From positions 1 to 51,445 of the forward strand of contig CAYPFV010000003.1 in assembly GCA_964410015.1 (NCBI GenBank): a DNA stretch of 51,445 bases, written 5' to 3'. Below the pieces are notes generated by a model that saw nothing but the letters and a program-made list of their open reading frames with translations, searched no databases and was not told the origin of the DNA. Each line of letters opens with the position of its first letter. Positions within the stretch are counted from its first letter, which is position 1. The position numbers were made by a program, and so were the translations under genes. Of the stretch, positions 23,761 to 32,597 are shown in pieces. The DNA comes from SKVR01 sp964410015 (GTDB lineage: Bacteria; Bacteroidota; Bacteroidia; Bacteroidales; UBA7960).

Positions 23761-25438
23761 TTTTAAATGATATTTGTTGAAAATACTGTTTAAATATATT
23801 TGCGGAAAGATCTCCATCTGTTGTTATATGAAGAACAACAGGACGAGAGTTTGGTTTGAAGAAATCTTGTAAAAGTTCAGACAATTCATTTTTGTTGCCG
23901 GCATGATGGTAATCTGTGTTATATGCCATACATAGTTTTTGAATGTCTACATGATGGGGTGTTTCCAGAAATTGTCTAACCCTGTTTGAGGCACTACCTG
24001 TATCGATGATCTTAAAAATATTTCCACCATTGTTATCCAGAACAATAATCCTGAGATTATTTGGCAGATGGTTGTTCCATAAACCGTTGGAATCGTAGAT
24101 AAAAGCAAGGTCTCCTGTTAATAAAATATTGAGGTTTTCTGTAACACTTGCTGCTCCGGTTGTCGTAGATACACATCCATCGATGCCCGAGACACCCCGG
24201 TTGCTGAAATAATGGATATTGCTGTGTGTTGGAAAAAGTTGAGAATACCTTATGGGTGTACTGTTAGCCAAATGAAGATTGATGTTTTCGGGAAGTGTCT
24301 GCCATATTTGATCGAAAACATACAAATCGCAAAAAGGGATGGTTTTTAAAAACCGGATATGTTTTTCAAAACTTTTACGGTATGCTTGCAATGCTTTCCC
24401 TGCATAGTCATTGGAGCTATCTTTGTTTCTCTTTAGTTGATCAAAAAAAGTAACCGGGGGTAGGTTTATCAGATCAGATAGTGCCTGAAAGGTGTCAATA
24501 AGTTTTGAAGACCGGCTGATGTGCCAATGTTTCGTGGGTTTGTATAGGCGTAAATATTGTTTCAGTTTTTTCGACAATACTGCCCCTCCCATTGTAATAA
24601 GCAAATCTGGTTGAAAATCTTTTCTTTCACTTTCATTCAATGATGCCAGAAAACGGTCGGGGTTATCAATAAAATTACTGCCGGCAATTCCGGAAATGTT
24701 TTCAGCTATTACTACAGCTTCTTTATCAACTGCAATATTGTGAAGAATATGATGTGGAATTTCTTCCTGGTACATCCCACAAATAATGAGTCTTTTTTCA
24801 GATGTCTTCCATTGTTCCGAAAAAGAGGTAAGGTTTTCAATGTTGGTATTAAATGAGGGTTGAGTGGTTTTTATGGAATGATGTAAGTTCAGTGGTTTTG
24901 GTAATGGATCATAGAGAGGTTCACGAAGCGGTACATTGATGTGAACAGGGGCGAACAAGTTTTGTGTGGCTGCTTGTAATGCTTCTGCCAGTGTTCTTCT
25001 GAACAACCATAAATCATTGTCATGTGCAGTTTCCACAGGCAATTGAAATGATTTTCTGACCACCTGGTCAAAAACATTATTTTGTCTGATGGTTTGCCCG
25101 TCGTTTTGGTCTATCCATTCCGGTGGTCGGTCGGCTGTAATGGCAATAAGCGGAATATGGGCATATAGTGCTTCGGCAAGAGCAGGGGCATAATTAAGAA
25201 CTGCAGTACCCGAGGTACACACAATGGCAACAGGTTGGCGTAATTGCTGCGCCATTCCCAGGGCAAAATAACCGGCACTTCTTTCGTCGGTAATACTTTT
25301 GCAATGGATTAAATTGTTTTGAGTAAGAGACATAACAAGCGGTGCATTGCGCGATCCGGGCGAAATAACAGCATGATGAACACCATTTTGTTTCAGGATA
25401 AAAGGCAATTCGCTTATTCCCCTTCTGCTGCTGTGCAT
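23750..25438 (-). CDS. menD: SEPHCHC synthase MenD
   Basis: About 562 residues; the thiamine-diphosphate enzyme that joins isochorismate and 2-oxoglutarate. Recognised by S-P-G-S-R-N-A-P at the N-terminus, C-T-S-G-T-A-V-L-N-Y-A-P-A-L-A-E-A and the A-D-R-P-P-E-W segment, with a C-terminal N-R-G-V-S-G-I-D-G region. The start at 25438 (M-H-S-S-R-R-G) lies 2 bp after the menF stop; a start at 25507 would overlap menF by about 65 bp and add residues unlike the family. Likely translationally coupled on both sides. Confidence 0.93.
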   Translation of the reverse strand: MHSSRRGISELPFILKQNGVHHAVISPGSRNAPLVMSLTQNNLIHCKSITDERSAGYFALGMAQQLRQPVAIVCTSGTAVLNYAPALAEALYAHIPLIAITADRPPEWIDQNDGQTIRQNNVFDQVVRKSFQLPVETAHDNDLWLFRRTLAEALQAATQNLFAPVHINVPLREPLYDPLPKPLNLHHSIKTTQPSFNTNIENLTSFSEQWKTSEKRLIICGMYQEEIPHHILHNIAVDKEAVVIAENISGIAGSNFIDNPDRFLASLNESERKDFQPDLLITMGGAVLSKKLKQYLRLYKPTKHWHISRSSKLIDTFQALSDLINLPPVTFFDQLKRNKDSSNDYAGKALQAYRKSFEKHIRFLKTIPFCDLYVFDQIWQTLPENINLHLANSTPIRYSQLFPTHSNIHYFSNRGVSGIDGCVSTTTGAASVTENLNILLTGDLAFIYDSNGLWNNHLPNNLRIIVLDNNGGNIFKIIDTGSASNRVRQFLETPHHVDIQKLCMAYNTDYHHAGNKNELSELLQDFFKPNSRPVVLHITTDGDLSANIFKQYFQQISFKNEH

Positions 25439-25440
25439 AA

Positions 25441-26583
25441 TCAGGGTGTATTTAATGATTCTATGATGGATTCCAGTGTTTTTTTCTTCGAGAGGGTTTC
25501 TTCCCATTCTTTTTGAGGGCTTGATCCAGCAGTTATGCCTGCGCCCACGTAATAATTATGAAAACCATCTATTATTTTCATGCACCGGAGGTTTACAAAA
25601 AGTTTCCATTCATTTTCGAGGTTTACAGGCCCCAGATAACCTGTATAATACTCTCTTTCATGCTTTTCCAGTTTGCTAATCCATTCTTTAGCGATATCCT
25701 TGGGTAAACCACATACCGATGGTGTGGGGTGAAGGTCGTTGATAAATGCCGATAGTTTTTCGTTTAATTGTGAAGCAGGAAAAGAAAAAGTTGATTTCAG
25801 ATGTTCAATATTTGCCGCTTTGCAAGTAAATGGTCCTTTTTTTATGTAATTATCAATCTCATTATTTTGTAAAACTTTTTCTATATAATTGGTAACAATT
25901 TCCTGTTCGTCCAGTTCTTTATCATGCCATGGTTTTTGGGTCTGACCTTTCAGGTAAGGGCGTGTTCCTGCCAGAGAAACGGTGCTGGCGGTACCATTTT
26001 CTATGATCAATAGTGGTTCGGGAGTTGCACCAAACCATAAACCTGATTCATGAGTGTAAAGCATGTAAACAAATGCGTGAGGATAAGATTTATTGAGTGC
26101 CTGAAAAAAGCCCGAAGGTGAGAAATTTTCACTAACCCTTGTTCGCGATAAATGTGAAAGCACTAGCTTATCCAGCGAACTATGATGAATAATTTTTTTT
26201 ATGGATTTCACATTTTGAAAAAAATCGGTTGGGTTGGTTATATCTCTATGATTTTCGATTTTATCAATTTTTCTTACCTCTGGATATTTTGAAAGATCCA
26301 TCTCTTTTAAAAGATCCATATCTTTTGTGTCATGAATAATTTTTTCTGGTTTAATAAACCGGATGGGATGGCGTTCATGATTATCGAAAGGGGCGAAGAT
26401 GAATCCTTTTTTATCTTCAACCTCATGAATATTCTTAATTATTTCTGGTTGTGTTTTCCATTGCAGCAAAGTTGTGGGTCTGCTTTTTTGCGGACTTCGC
26501 CAGGTTACAAAAGAAAACCCCTTTGCCATTGCTATCTTATAAAATTCGTCTAAACTTTTTTGTTCTGAAATTAATGCTTCCAT
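25441..26583 (-). CDS. menF: Isochorismate synthase MenF
   Basis: A 380-residue chorismate-binding enzyme that converts chorismate to isochorismate, the entry to menaquinone synthesis. The C-terminal catalytic region is complete: S-H-L-S-R-T-R, S-L-A-G-T-R, H-P-T-P-S-V-C-G-L-P, Y-Y-T-G-Y-L-G-P and the final V-G-A-G-I-T-A-G-S-S-P. It lies between the hotdog thioesterase gene (23 bp upstream) and menD (2 bp downstream). Confidence 0.92.
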   Translation of the reverse strand: MEALISEQKSLDEFYKIAMAKGFSFVTWRSPQKSRPTTLLQWKTQPEIIKNIHEVEDKKGFIFAPFDNHERHPIRFIKPEKIIHDTKDMDLLKEMDLSKYPEVRKIDKIENHRDITNPTDFFQNVKSIKKIIHHSSLDKLVLSHLSRTRVSENFSPSGFFQALNKSYPHAFVYMLYTHESGLWFGATPEPLLIIENGTASTVSLAGTRPYLKGQTQKPWHDKELDEQEIVTNYIEKVLQNNEIDNYIKKGPFTCKAANIEHLKSTFSFPASQLNEKLSAFINDLHPTPSVCGLPKDIAKEWISKLEKHEREYYTGYLGPVNLENEWKLFVNLRCMKIIDGFHNYYVGAGITAGSSPQKEWEETLSKKKTLESIIESLNTP

Positions 26584-26606
26584 GAATATTGTGCAAATAG
26601 TAATTC

Positions 26607-27017
26607 TTAACTTGTTTTTTCAATAATCATATTGGTAATCCTGCTCACCGATATTTTTCTACCTGTTTCATCGGTTATGGTTATATCCCAAACGTGTGTT
26701 TTTGTTCCTTTGTGCAATAAAGAGGCATGGGCGTAGACAAATCCAGATGAAACCGAACCAATATGATTGGCATTGAGCTGCATTCCCACCACAATGTATT
26801 TAGAAAGGTCTACCAGGTTGTAAGAAGCTGCCCCACCAATTGTTTCTGCCAAAGCCAAACTGGCACCACCGTGTAAAATGCCCATGGGTTGTAAGGTACG
26901 TTGATCAACAGGCATTTTTGCTTTCAGAAAATCTTCTCCGGATTCGGTAAATTCAATACCCAGAAGGTCTACCATTGTATTGCGGCATATTTCATTGAGT
27001 TGCTTTACAGTGATCAT
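26607..27017 (-). CDS. PaaI/MenI-type hotdog thioesterase
   Basis: About 136 residues. The hotdog fold is recognised by P-M-G-I-L-H-G-G-A-S-L-A-L-A-E-T-I-G-G, with the catalytic acid in A-E-T. It leads the menaquinone operon, which fits the missing DHNA-CoA hydrolysis step (MenI role) between MenB and MenA. Other hotdog enzymes of this size hydrolyse phenylacetyl-CoA-type substrates, so the role is inferred from position. The internal ATG (M-I-T-V-K-Q-L-N) is preferred over one ten codons upstream. Confidence 0.8.
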   Translation of the reverse strand: MITVKQLNEICRNTMVDLLGIEFTESGEDFLKAKMPVDQRTLQPMGILHGGASLALAETIGGAASYNLVDLSKYIVVGMQLNANHIGSVSSGFVYAHASLLHKGTKTHVWDITITDETGRKISVSRITNMIIEKTS

Positions 27018-27208
27018 ATTTTTTGTTCGTTTATGATTTTTATGCACCTGTGGGACAATTTAAATTCAACATCCCATGATTAAAAGTGGGTATTTAAGTT
27101 AACATTGCTTCGTTTGAAATGTTTGCGTTTGCAAGCAAACATTCGGGCCAAGATAACTGTTTATAAACCTGGTTGCACGACAAGGCAGGGATAAAAAATG
27201 GATAATTA

Positions 27209-27253
27209 GTTCCAGCAAGAAAACACTTGTTTTTTGTGTTTTCTTGCTGGAAC
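27209..27253. repeat. Perfect 18-bp hairpin between apbE and the men operon
   Basis: GTTCCAGCAAGAAAACAC (27209-27226) pairs without mismatch with 27236-27253 around a 9-nt T-rich loop. It follows the apbE stop by about 40 bp on the minus strand. There is no T-run after it in that direction, so it may act as an RNA 3' end or be a repeat-derived palindrome: agaaaacactt-ttttttg recurs at 7541 and in degenerate form at 51062. Confidence 0.65.
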
Positions 27254-27294
27254 AAATTAAATTATACCAAAATAGATGATTTTGGCTATCTGAT

Positions 27295-28314
27295 TTATAG
27301 TTCACTTCTTGGTATAATTTCCAGATCTCCTACTATTCTGGTATCATACTCACCTTCAGGATTTGAAAAAATGAAAAATGCTTTCAGATTATCTGTGTTT
27401 TCAACAAATTCAGTAGCTTTTTCCAGTCCCATTACCATAAAAGCAGTAGCATAAGCATCTGCTTCCATACAAGTTTCAGCAAATACTGATGCACTAAGCA
27501 AGTTATGTTTTACAGGTTTTCCTGTTTTCGGATCAATGGTGTGCGAAAACCGTTGGCCTCCTTCTTCGTAGTATTTGCGGTAACTACCAGAGGTTGCCAG
27601 CGCCTGGTCTGTTACTTTCACCAGGTATTCCCATTCCTGTTGTGCGTACCTATCTTCAGCTGGTTTTTCCAGTCCGATACGCCATTTAGACCCATCAGGT
27701 TTTAGCCCTTTTGCTACCAGGTCGCCTCCAATTTCAACCATATATGTTTGCACTCCTTTTTCTTCTAAAATCTTACCTGCCAGATCTGAAGCGTATCCTT
27801 TAGCAATAGCATTGAAATCGAACTGTATTTCAGGAATTTCTTTGATAACCTTATTCCCTTCTATCCTTACCTTTTCATAACCTGTTATACTGAGCATGCT
27901 ATCGATCCTGACCTGATCCATATTTTGGCGGTTTTCAAAACCAAATCCCCATGCATTGACAAGAGGAGAAACGGTAGGATCGAAAGCACCGTTGGTTTTT
28001 TCGGCAATAGCGATACTTTTTTCCAGGACAGATAAAAAATATTCATCTGCCTCATTTGTCTCATTTCGGTTAATTTTTGATATTACAGAATTAGGTACGT
28101 AATAGGATAGCGATTCATTAAATGAATCAAAAAAAGATTCAATTTCAGGTTCATAATTAGTTCCCTGTTTATCATAATAAGAAATGGTGTAGTAAGTACC
28201 AAAAACTTCCCCTTTCAGAATTACGAGTTGCATCTCCTTTTGCCGGTTTCCACAACTGGCATTCAGCAAAAGAGATACTCCAATGATAAATAATATTTTA
28301 TGCATGTTTTTCAT
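27295..28314 (-). CDS. apbE: FAD:protein FMN transferase ApbE (lipoprotein)
   Basis: About 339 residues. A lipoprotein signal peptide ends at a lipobox L-N-A-S-C, so the protein is probably anchored on the periplasmic face. Family motifs are D-F-N-A-I-A-K-G-Y-A-S-D (active region), H-T-I-D-P-K-T-G-K-P and the metal-binding A-D-A-Y-A-T-A-F. ApbE attaches FMN to threonine in proteins such as NqrB and NqrC, both encoded 3-5 kb away on the same strand. The start at 28314 overlaps the end of the cation efflux gene; another ATG follows three codons later. An upstream start at 28371 would put 19 residues before the signal peptide. Confidence 0.9.
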   Translation of the reverse strand: MKNMHKILFIIGVSLLLNASCGNRQKEMQLVILKGEVFGTYYTISYYDKQGTNYEPEIESFFDSFNESLSYYVPNSVISKINRNETNEADEYFLSVLEKSIAIAEKTNGAFDPTVSPLVNAWGFGFENRQNMDQVRIDSMLSITGYEKVRIEGNKVIKEIPEIQFDFNAIAKGYASDLAGKILEEKGVQTYMVEIGGDLVAKGLKPDGSKWRIGLEKPAEDRYAQQEWEYLVKVTDQALATSGSYRKYYEEGGQRFSHTIDPKTGKPVKHNLLSASVFAETCMEADAYATAFMVMGLEKATEFVENTDNLKAFFIFSNPEGEYDTRIVGDLEIIPRSEL

Positions 28315-29215
28315 CGTTATTTTGAGTGTGTAAAGGTTCGGTATGAACTGAAATATGGGTTTCTTCTCCATATTTTCTTCTCAGTGATTTTTCAAGGTCA
28401 GTAGCAATATCGTGAGCCTGTTCGATGTTCAGATGATTTTCAACTTTTATATGAATATCAATGGCAATATGATTTCCAATTTTTCTTGTTTTGAGTTCAT
28501 GTGGAAAGTGCACTCCATCAACCTCATGGGCAATATTTAAGATTTCTGATTCTTTTTCTTGAGATAGAGATGTTTCAATGAGTTCAAGCAATGTGTCGCG
28601 TGTAATGGTAAAGGCAACTTTAAAGATAAAGAATGAAACGATTAGTGCTGCAAGAGGATCGAGAATAACCCATTTGTTTCCCAGAAAAATAGCCCCAGCA
28701 ATACCCGCAAAAGTTCCTAAAGAAGAATACACATCGCTTCGATGATGCCAGGCATTGGCTATTACTGCCTGACTATTTGTTTTTTTACCTGTTTTTAGTG
28801 TATATCTGTAAAGCAGTTCTTTGACAATTACCGATCCGATGGAGGCGTATAAGGCAGCCATTCCGGGTTGTTCCAGTATATTTCCCTGATAAACATAATA
28901 TATTTTAGAAAGTCCACTGTAAAGTAATCCGGAACCGACCATTATCAGCACTATGCCCACAAAAGCTGTGGCAAGTGTTTCTACCTTACCGTGTCCGTAT
29001 TTGTGATTATGGTCTCGGGGTCTGCCTGCCACAGATAAACTTCCCAATACTACCAGGTCGGTTGCAAAATCGCTGATAGAATGAATCCCATCGGCAATCA
29101 TTGCAGTGCTTTTGGCCAAAATTCCGGTAATAATCTTGATAAGTGTAAGAACAAGATTGACAATAAACCCAATTAAAATAACCTTACGAGCCTGGGAATT
29201 TGCTAATTTTTCCAT
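28298..29215 (-). CDS. Cation diffusion facilitator family transporter
   Basis: About 305 residues, FieF/CzcD type. It has six hydrophobic segments followed by a cytoplasmic domain. The metal-site motifs D-G-I-H-S-I-S-D (TM2) and H-H-R-S-D (TM5) are present, and the C-terminal domain carries several histidines. It exports Zn2+, Fe2+ or similar divalent ions using the proton gradient; the ion cannot be read from sequence. ATG 29215 (M-E-K-L-A-N-S) is preferred over 29248, whose extra residues overlap the terminator region of nqr. It overlaps apbE and is probably co-transcribed with it. Confidence 0.87.
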   Translation of the reverse strand: MEKLANSQARKVILIGFIVNLVLTLIKIITGILAKSTAMIADGIHSISDFATDLVVLGSLSVAGRPRDHNHKYGHGKVETLATAFVGIVLIMVGSGLLYSGLSKIYYVYQGNILEQPGMAALYASIGSVIVKELLYRYTLKTGKKTNSQAVIANAWHHRSDVYSSLGTFAGIAGAIFLGNKWVILDPLAALIVSFFIFKVAFTITRDTLLELIETSLSQEKESEILNIAHEVDGVHFPHELKTRKIGNHIAIDIHIKVENHLNIEQAHDIATDLEKSLRRKYGEETHISVHTEPLHTQNNDEKHA

Positions 29216-29232
29216 AAGGAGCAAAATTAGAT

Positions 29233-29260
29233 AAAAAACCCCGGGCATTTCGCCCGGGGT
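29233..29260 (-). terminator. Intrinsic terminator of the nqr operon
   Basis: A perfect 8-bp GC-only stem CCCCGGGC/GCCCGGGG (29239-29246 with 29252-29259), a 5-nt loop and, on the minus strand, TTTTTTAT. It lies 10 bp after the nqrF stop and separates nqr from the cation efflux/apbE pair. Confidence 0.9.
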
Positions 29261-29269
29261 CGTATTATT

Positions 29270-30532
29270 TTATCCTCCGAAGTCGTCTAAATCAATATTT
29301 TCTTCGGGAACACCAAGGTTATCGAGCATTTTAAGTACCGATTCGTTCATGATGGGTGGCCCGCAAAGATAATATTCTACTTCTTCAGGTTCTTCGTGTT
29401 TGCTAAGATAATTATCAAGAGCCACCTGGTGGATAAAGCCGGTATATCCATCCCAGTTATCTTCAGGTAGCGGTTCAGAAAGTGCGATATGAAATTTAAA
29501 ATTAGGAAATTCTTGTTCTATCTTTCTGAATTCATCTTCATAAAAAACTTCTCTTTTTGAGCGTGCACCGTACCAATAAGAAACCTTTCTATTGGATTTC
29601 AGGGTATGGAAAAGATGAAAAATGTGTGAGCGCAAAGGCGCCATTCCTGCCCCGCCACCAATGTATACCATTTCTCTTTCTGTGGGTTTGATGAAAAAAT
29701 CGCCATAAGGACCGGAAATGGTTACTTTATCGCCGGGTTTACGGGAAAAAATATAAGAAGAACAGATTCCGGGGTTCACCTTCATAAACTGGTTTTTCTC
29801 TCTGTCCCATGGGGGTGTGGCAATACGTACATTTAGTTTGATGATATTTCCTTCTGCCGGGTGATTGGCCATAGAATAGGCGCGGAAAATGGGTTCAGGG
29901 TTTTTCATTTTCAAATCCCACATATTTAGTTTATCCCAATCTTCGCGGAATTCGCCTTCTACTTCAATATCTTTACTAAAATCTACTTCGCATTCCGGTA
30001 CATCAATCTGAATATATCCTCCCGACTGGAATTCAAGGTTTTCACCTTCAGGGAGTCTTACAACAAATTCTTTGATGAAAGTTGCCACATTTTTATTGGA
30101 AACTACCTCGCATTCCCATTTTTTAATACCAAATATCTCTTTAGGCACTTGTATTTTCAGGTCTTGTTTTACTTTTACCTGGCAAGATAATCTCCATTTT
30201 TCCTGTATTTCCTTGCGGCTAAAATAACCCACTTCCGTGGGGAGTATATCTCCAGCACCTTCAAATATCTGGCATTTGCACATAGCACAGGTGCCGCCTC
30301 CGCCACATGCACTGGGAAGGTATATCCCTTGCTCAGAGAGAGTGGAAAGCAGTGTGCTTCCCGAATTTGCTTCTATTTCTTTATCTTCATTTATAGTGAT
30401 TTTAACGGGTCCGCTGGGAACAAGTTTATGTCGTGCGTATAATAAAACACCAACCAGCAATAGCATAATTCCTAAAAACATCACAACACTGAGGGTTATC
30501 ACCCACATGTTGTTACTTAGCAGAAAAAGCAT
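29270..30532 (-). CDS. nqrF: Na+-translocating NADH:quinone reductase subunit F
   Basis: 420 residues; the NADH-oxidising entry subunit. It has one N-terminal transmembrane helix (about residues 9-33), a plant-type [2Fe-2S] domain with C-G-G-G-G-T-C-A-M-C and a later L-S-C, then ferredoxin-reductase-like FAD (R-A-Y-S-M-A-N) and NADH (G-G-G-A-G-M-A-P-L) domains. Its length is slightly above the usual 408. It is the last gene of nqrABCDEF, 25 bp after nqrE, with a strong terminator behind it. Confidence 0.96.
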   Translation of the reverse strand: MLFLLSNNMWVITLSVVMFLGIMLLLVGVLLYARHKLVPSGPVKITINEDKEIEANSGSTLLSTLSEQGIYLPSACGGGGTCAMCKCQIFEGAGDILPTEVGYFSRKEIQEKWRLSCQVKVKQDLKIQVPKEIFGIKKWECEVVSNKNVATFIKEFVVRLPEGENLEFQSGGYIQIDVPECEVDFSKDIEVEGEFREDWDKLNMWDLKMKNPEPIFRAYSMANHPAEGNIIKLNVRIATPPWDREKNQFMKVNPGICSSYIFSRKPGDKVTISGPYGDFFIKPTEREMVYIGGGAGMAPLRSHIFHLFHTLKSNRKVSYWYGARSKREVFYEDEFRKIEQEFPNFKFHIALSEPLPEDNWDGYTGFIHQVALDNYLSKHEEPEEVEYYLCGPPIMNESVLKMLDNLGVPEENIDLDDFGG

Positions 30533-30557
30533 GATAAATTTTCTTTAAGTTAATAAA

Positions 30558-31175
30558 TTAAAGTTCAATTCCCATGAAACTCATAAAGGCAATTCCCATC
30601 AGTCCGGTAATGATATAAGTAATACCAAGTCCACGCAGCGGAGCAGGAACATTTGAATATCTGATTTTTTCGCGAATAGCAGCAATACCGGCAATGGCTA
30701 TAAACCAACCAACTCCGCTTCCTAAACCAAAGGAAACGGCTTCACCCAAGTTGGCATAGTTTCTCTCTTGCATAAATAGTGAGCCTCCCAGTATAGCACA
30801 GTTTACAGCAATAAGCGGCAGAAAGATACCAAGCGAACTATATAATGTAGGACTGAATTTTTCAATAATCATTTCTACCAACTGAACCATAGCCGCAATA
30901 ATGGCAATAAACATGATGAAGGTGAGAAAACTAAGATCAACATTTGCAAACTGCGGCGATATCCAGGTTAAGGCACCACTGCCCAAAATAAAGTTTTCAA
31001 GCAGATAGTTAACAGGCACAGTTATTCCTAGAACGAAAATCACTGCCAGACCAAGCCCTACTGATGTTTCAACAGTTCGCGATACAGCCAGATAAGAACA
31101 CATGCCTAAAAAGTAGGCAAAAATCATGTTGTCAATAAAAATTGATTTTACGAAAATATTTAAATACTCTTCCAT
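30558..31175 (-). CDS. nqrE: Na+-translocating NADH:quinone reductase subunit E
   Basis: A 205-residue integral membrane subunit with six hydrophobic segments, homologous to RnfA. It begins with E-E-Y-L-N-I-F-V-K-S-I-F-I-D-N, typical of NqrE, and carries cysteines (M-C-S-Y-L and N-C-A-I-L) in the places that bind the intramembrane iron shared with NqrD. It lies 53 bp after nqrD. Confidence 0.96.
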   Translation of the reverse strand: MEEYLNIFVKSIFIDNMIFAYFLGMCSYLAVSRTVETSVGLGLAVIFVLGITVPVNYLLENFILGSGALTWISPQFANVDLSFLTFIMFIAIIAAMVQLVEMIIEKFSPTLYSSLGIFLPLIAVNCAILGGSLFMQERNYANLGEAVSFGLGSGVGWFIAIAGIAAIREKIRYSNVPAPLRGLGITYIITGLMGIAFMSFMGIEL

Positions 31176-31228
31176 TATAATTCTTTTTTGATTTATATTG
31201 AATTGGTTTGTTTATAGTGTTGATGATC

Positions 31229-31891
31229 TTAACTTACATCCACAAGTTCGCGGTTTTTATACCTTTGAATCCATATGATTACTCCCACAGTAATGAGAGC
31301 CATAGGTGGAAGAATCATCAAACCATTATCAACATATCCGATATCATACATAAAATTGGGTACTACCTGGTATCCCATTAATTTTCCTGAACCTAACAAT
31401 TCTCTTATGGCTGCCACGAGCAACAGAATGGATCCATATCCGGCAGCATTACCAATACCATCTAAAAAAGAAGGCCATACTTTATTGCTCAAAGCAAAAG
31501 CTTCCAAACGACCCATGATGATACAGTTGGTAATGATCAAGCCTACAAAAACTGATAGTTGCCGGCTTACATCATAAACAAAGGCTTTTAATACCTGGTC
31601 TACAAGGATTACCAGCGAGGCAATTACCGTTAATTGTACAATAATTCTGATACGTGGGGGTATTCCATGACGGAGCAGCGAAATAATAACGTTGGAAAGT
31701 CCCATTACAGCTACGACTGAAATGGCCATAACCAATGAAGCTTTTAACTGCACTGTAATAGCCAGAACAGAGCAGATTCCCAGCACCTGCACAGTGATAG
31801 GATTGTCTTTACCTATGGGGTCGCTGAGTAACTTTTTATTCTTTGCTGATAATAGTTTTTCTTTGGGTTTATTTTCTTGTGTATCACTCAT
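31229..31891 (-). CDS. nqrD: Na+-translocating NADH:quinone reductase subunit D
   Basis: A 220-residue membrane subunit paralogous to NqrE (RnfE family) with six hydrophobic segments and conserved cysteines at G-I-C-S and T-N-C-I-I-M-G-R-L-E-A-F-A. The N-terminus has about 20 extra polar residues. Its start overlaps the nqrC stop by 4 bp (ATGA), indicating coupling. Confidence 0.95.
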   Translation of the reverse strand: MSDTQENKPKEKLLSAKNKKLLSDPIGKDNPITVQVLGICSVLAITVQLKASLVMAISVVAVMGLSNVIISLLRHGIPPRIRIIVQLTVIASLVILVDQVLKAFVYDVSRQLSVFVGLIITNCIIMGRLEAFALSNKVWPSFLDGIGNAAGYGSILLLVAAIRELLGSGKLMGYQVVPNFMYDIGYVDNGLMILPPMALITVGVIIWIQRYKNRELVDVS

Positions 31892-32586
31892 AGCATGGAT
31901 ATCTTTTGTTTTTTAAAATAGGGTTCATAAACTTTTAAACCATTTCTTAGCATATCTGTAACACCGTTAGATGTAATAGTTCCGCCACTGATTCCATCAA
32001 CGGCATAAGGATCATCATCGGGTGCATCCCCTTTTACAACTACCGGTGGATTAAAATTTCCCTGCTCATCAAATATTCTTTTACCTGTAAATTGTACTTC
32101 AAATGGTCTATCGCCAATTTCAGCACCCAGTCCGGGGGTTTCGCTTGCATGGTCAAAATTAGCACCTGCGATGGTTGTCAGGTCGCCTCTAAAACTGAGA
32201 TAACCCCATATCGGGCCCCACAAGCCTGTACCTCTTACGGGTACTATGTAAAAATTTTCACCTTCTACATCTGCAATGTATATCGGTAGTTTTCTTTGAT
32301 CGGCCGGCTTTCGGTTTTCTTCTTTCAGGTCTATCTCAAAAGCATCGCCTTCAACTTCTTCTCCCTTGTTATTCAATACTTTGGTAGTTGTAATGTAGCG
32401 ATCAAACATTTCAATTGCTTCTGATTTACTGGCATCGATTTCGATGGTGGAAAGGATGTTTTGCATCTTTTCTATCTGCATATTTTTTTGTTGCATAGGA
32501 TTTAGTAATGTTGATGTAGCGGACAACACAATTGCCACAACAATCACCATTACAGATGCATACATAAACACATATTTATTACTCAT
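31888..32586 (-). CDS. nqrC: Na+-translocating NADH:quinone reductase subunit C
   Basis: 232 residues with one N-terminal transmembrane helix and a periplasmic FMN-binding domain. The flavinylation motif near the C-terminus reads D-G-I-S-G-G-T-I-T (family D-x-x-S-G-A-T-x-T), so the threonine acceptor is kept although the residue before it is Gly instead of Ala. ApbE at 27295 is the likely FMN transferase. It is 11 bp after nqrB. Confidence 0.94.
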   Translation of the reverse strand: MSNKYVFMYASVMVIVVAIVLSATSTLLNPMQQKNMQIEKMQNILSTIEIDASKSEAIEMFDRYITTTKVLNNKGEEVEGDAFEIDLKEENRKPADQRKLPIYIADVEGENFYIVPVRGTGLWGPIWGYLSFRGDLTTIAGANFDHASETPGLGAEIGDRPFEVQFTGKRIFDEQGNFNPPVVVKGDAPDDDPYAVDGISGGTITSNGVTDMLRNGLKVYEPYFKKQKISML

Positions 32587-32597
32587 TTCGGTTAATT

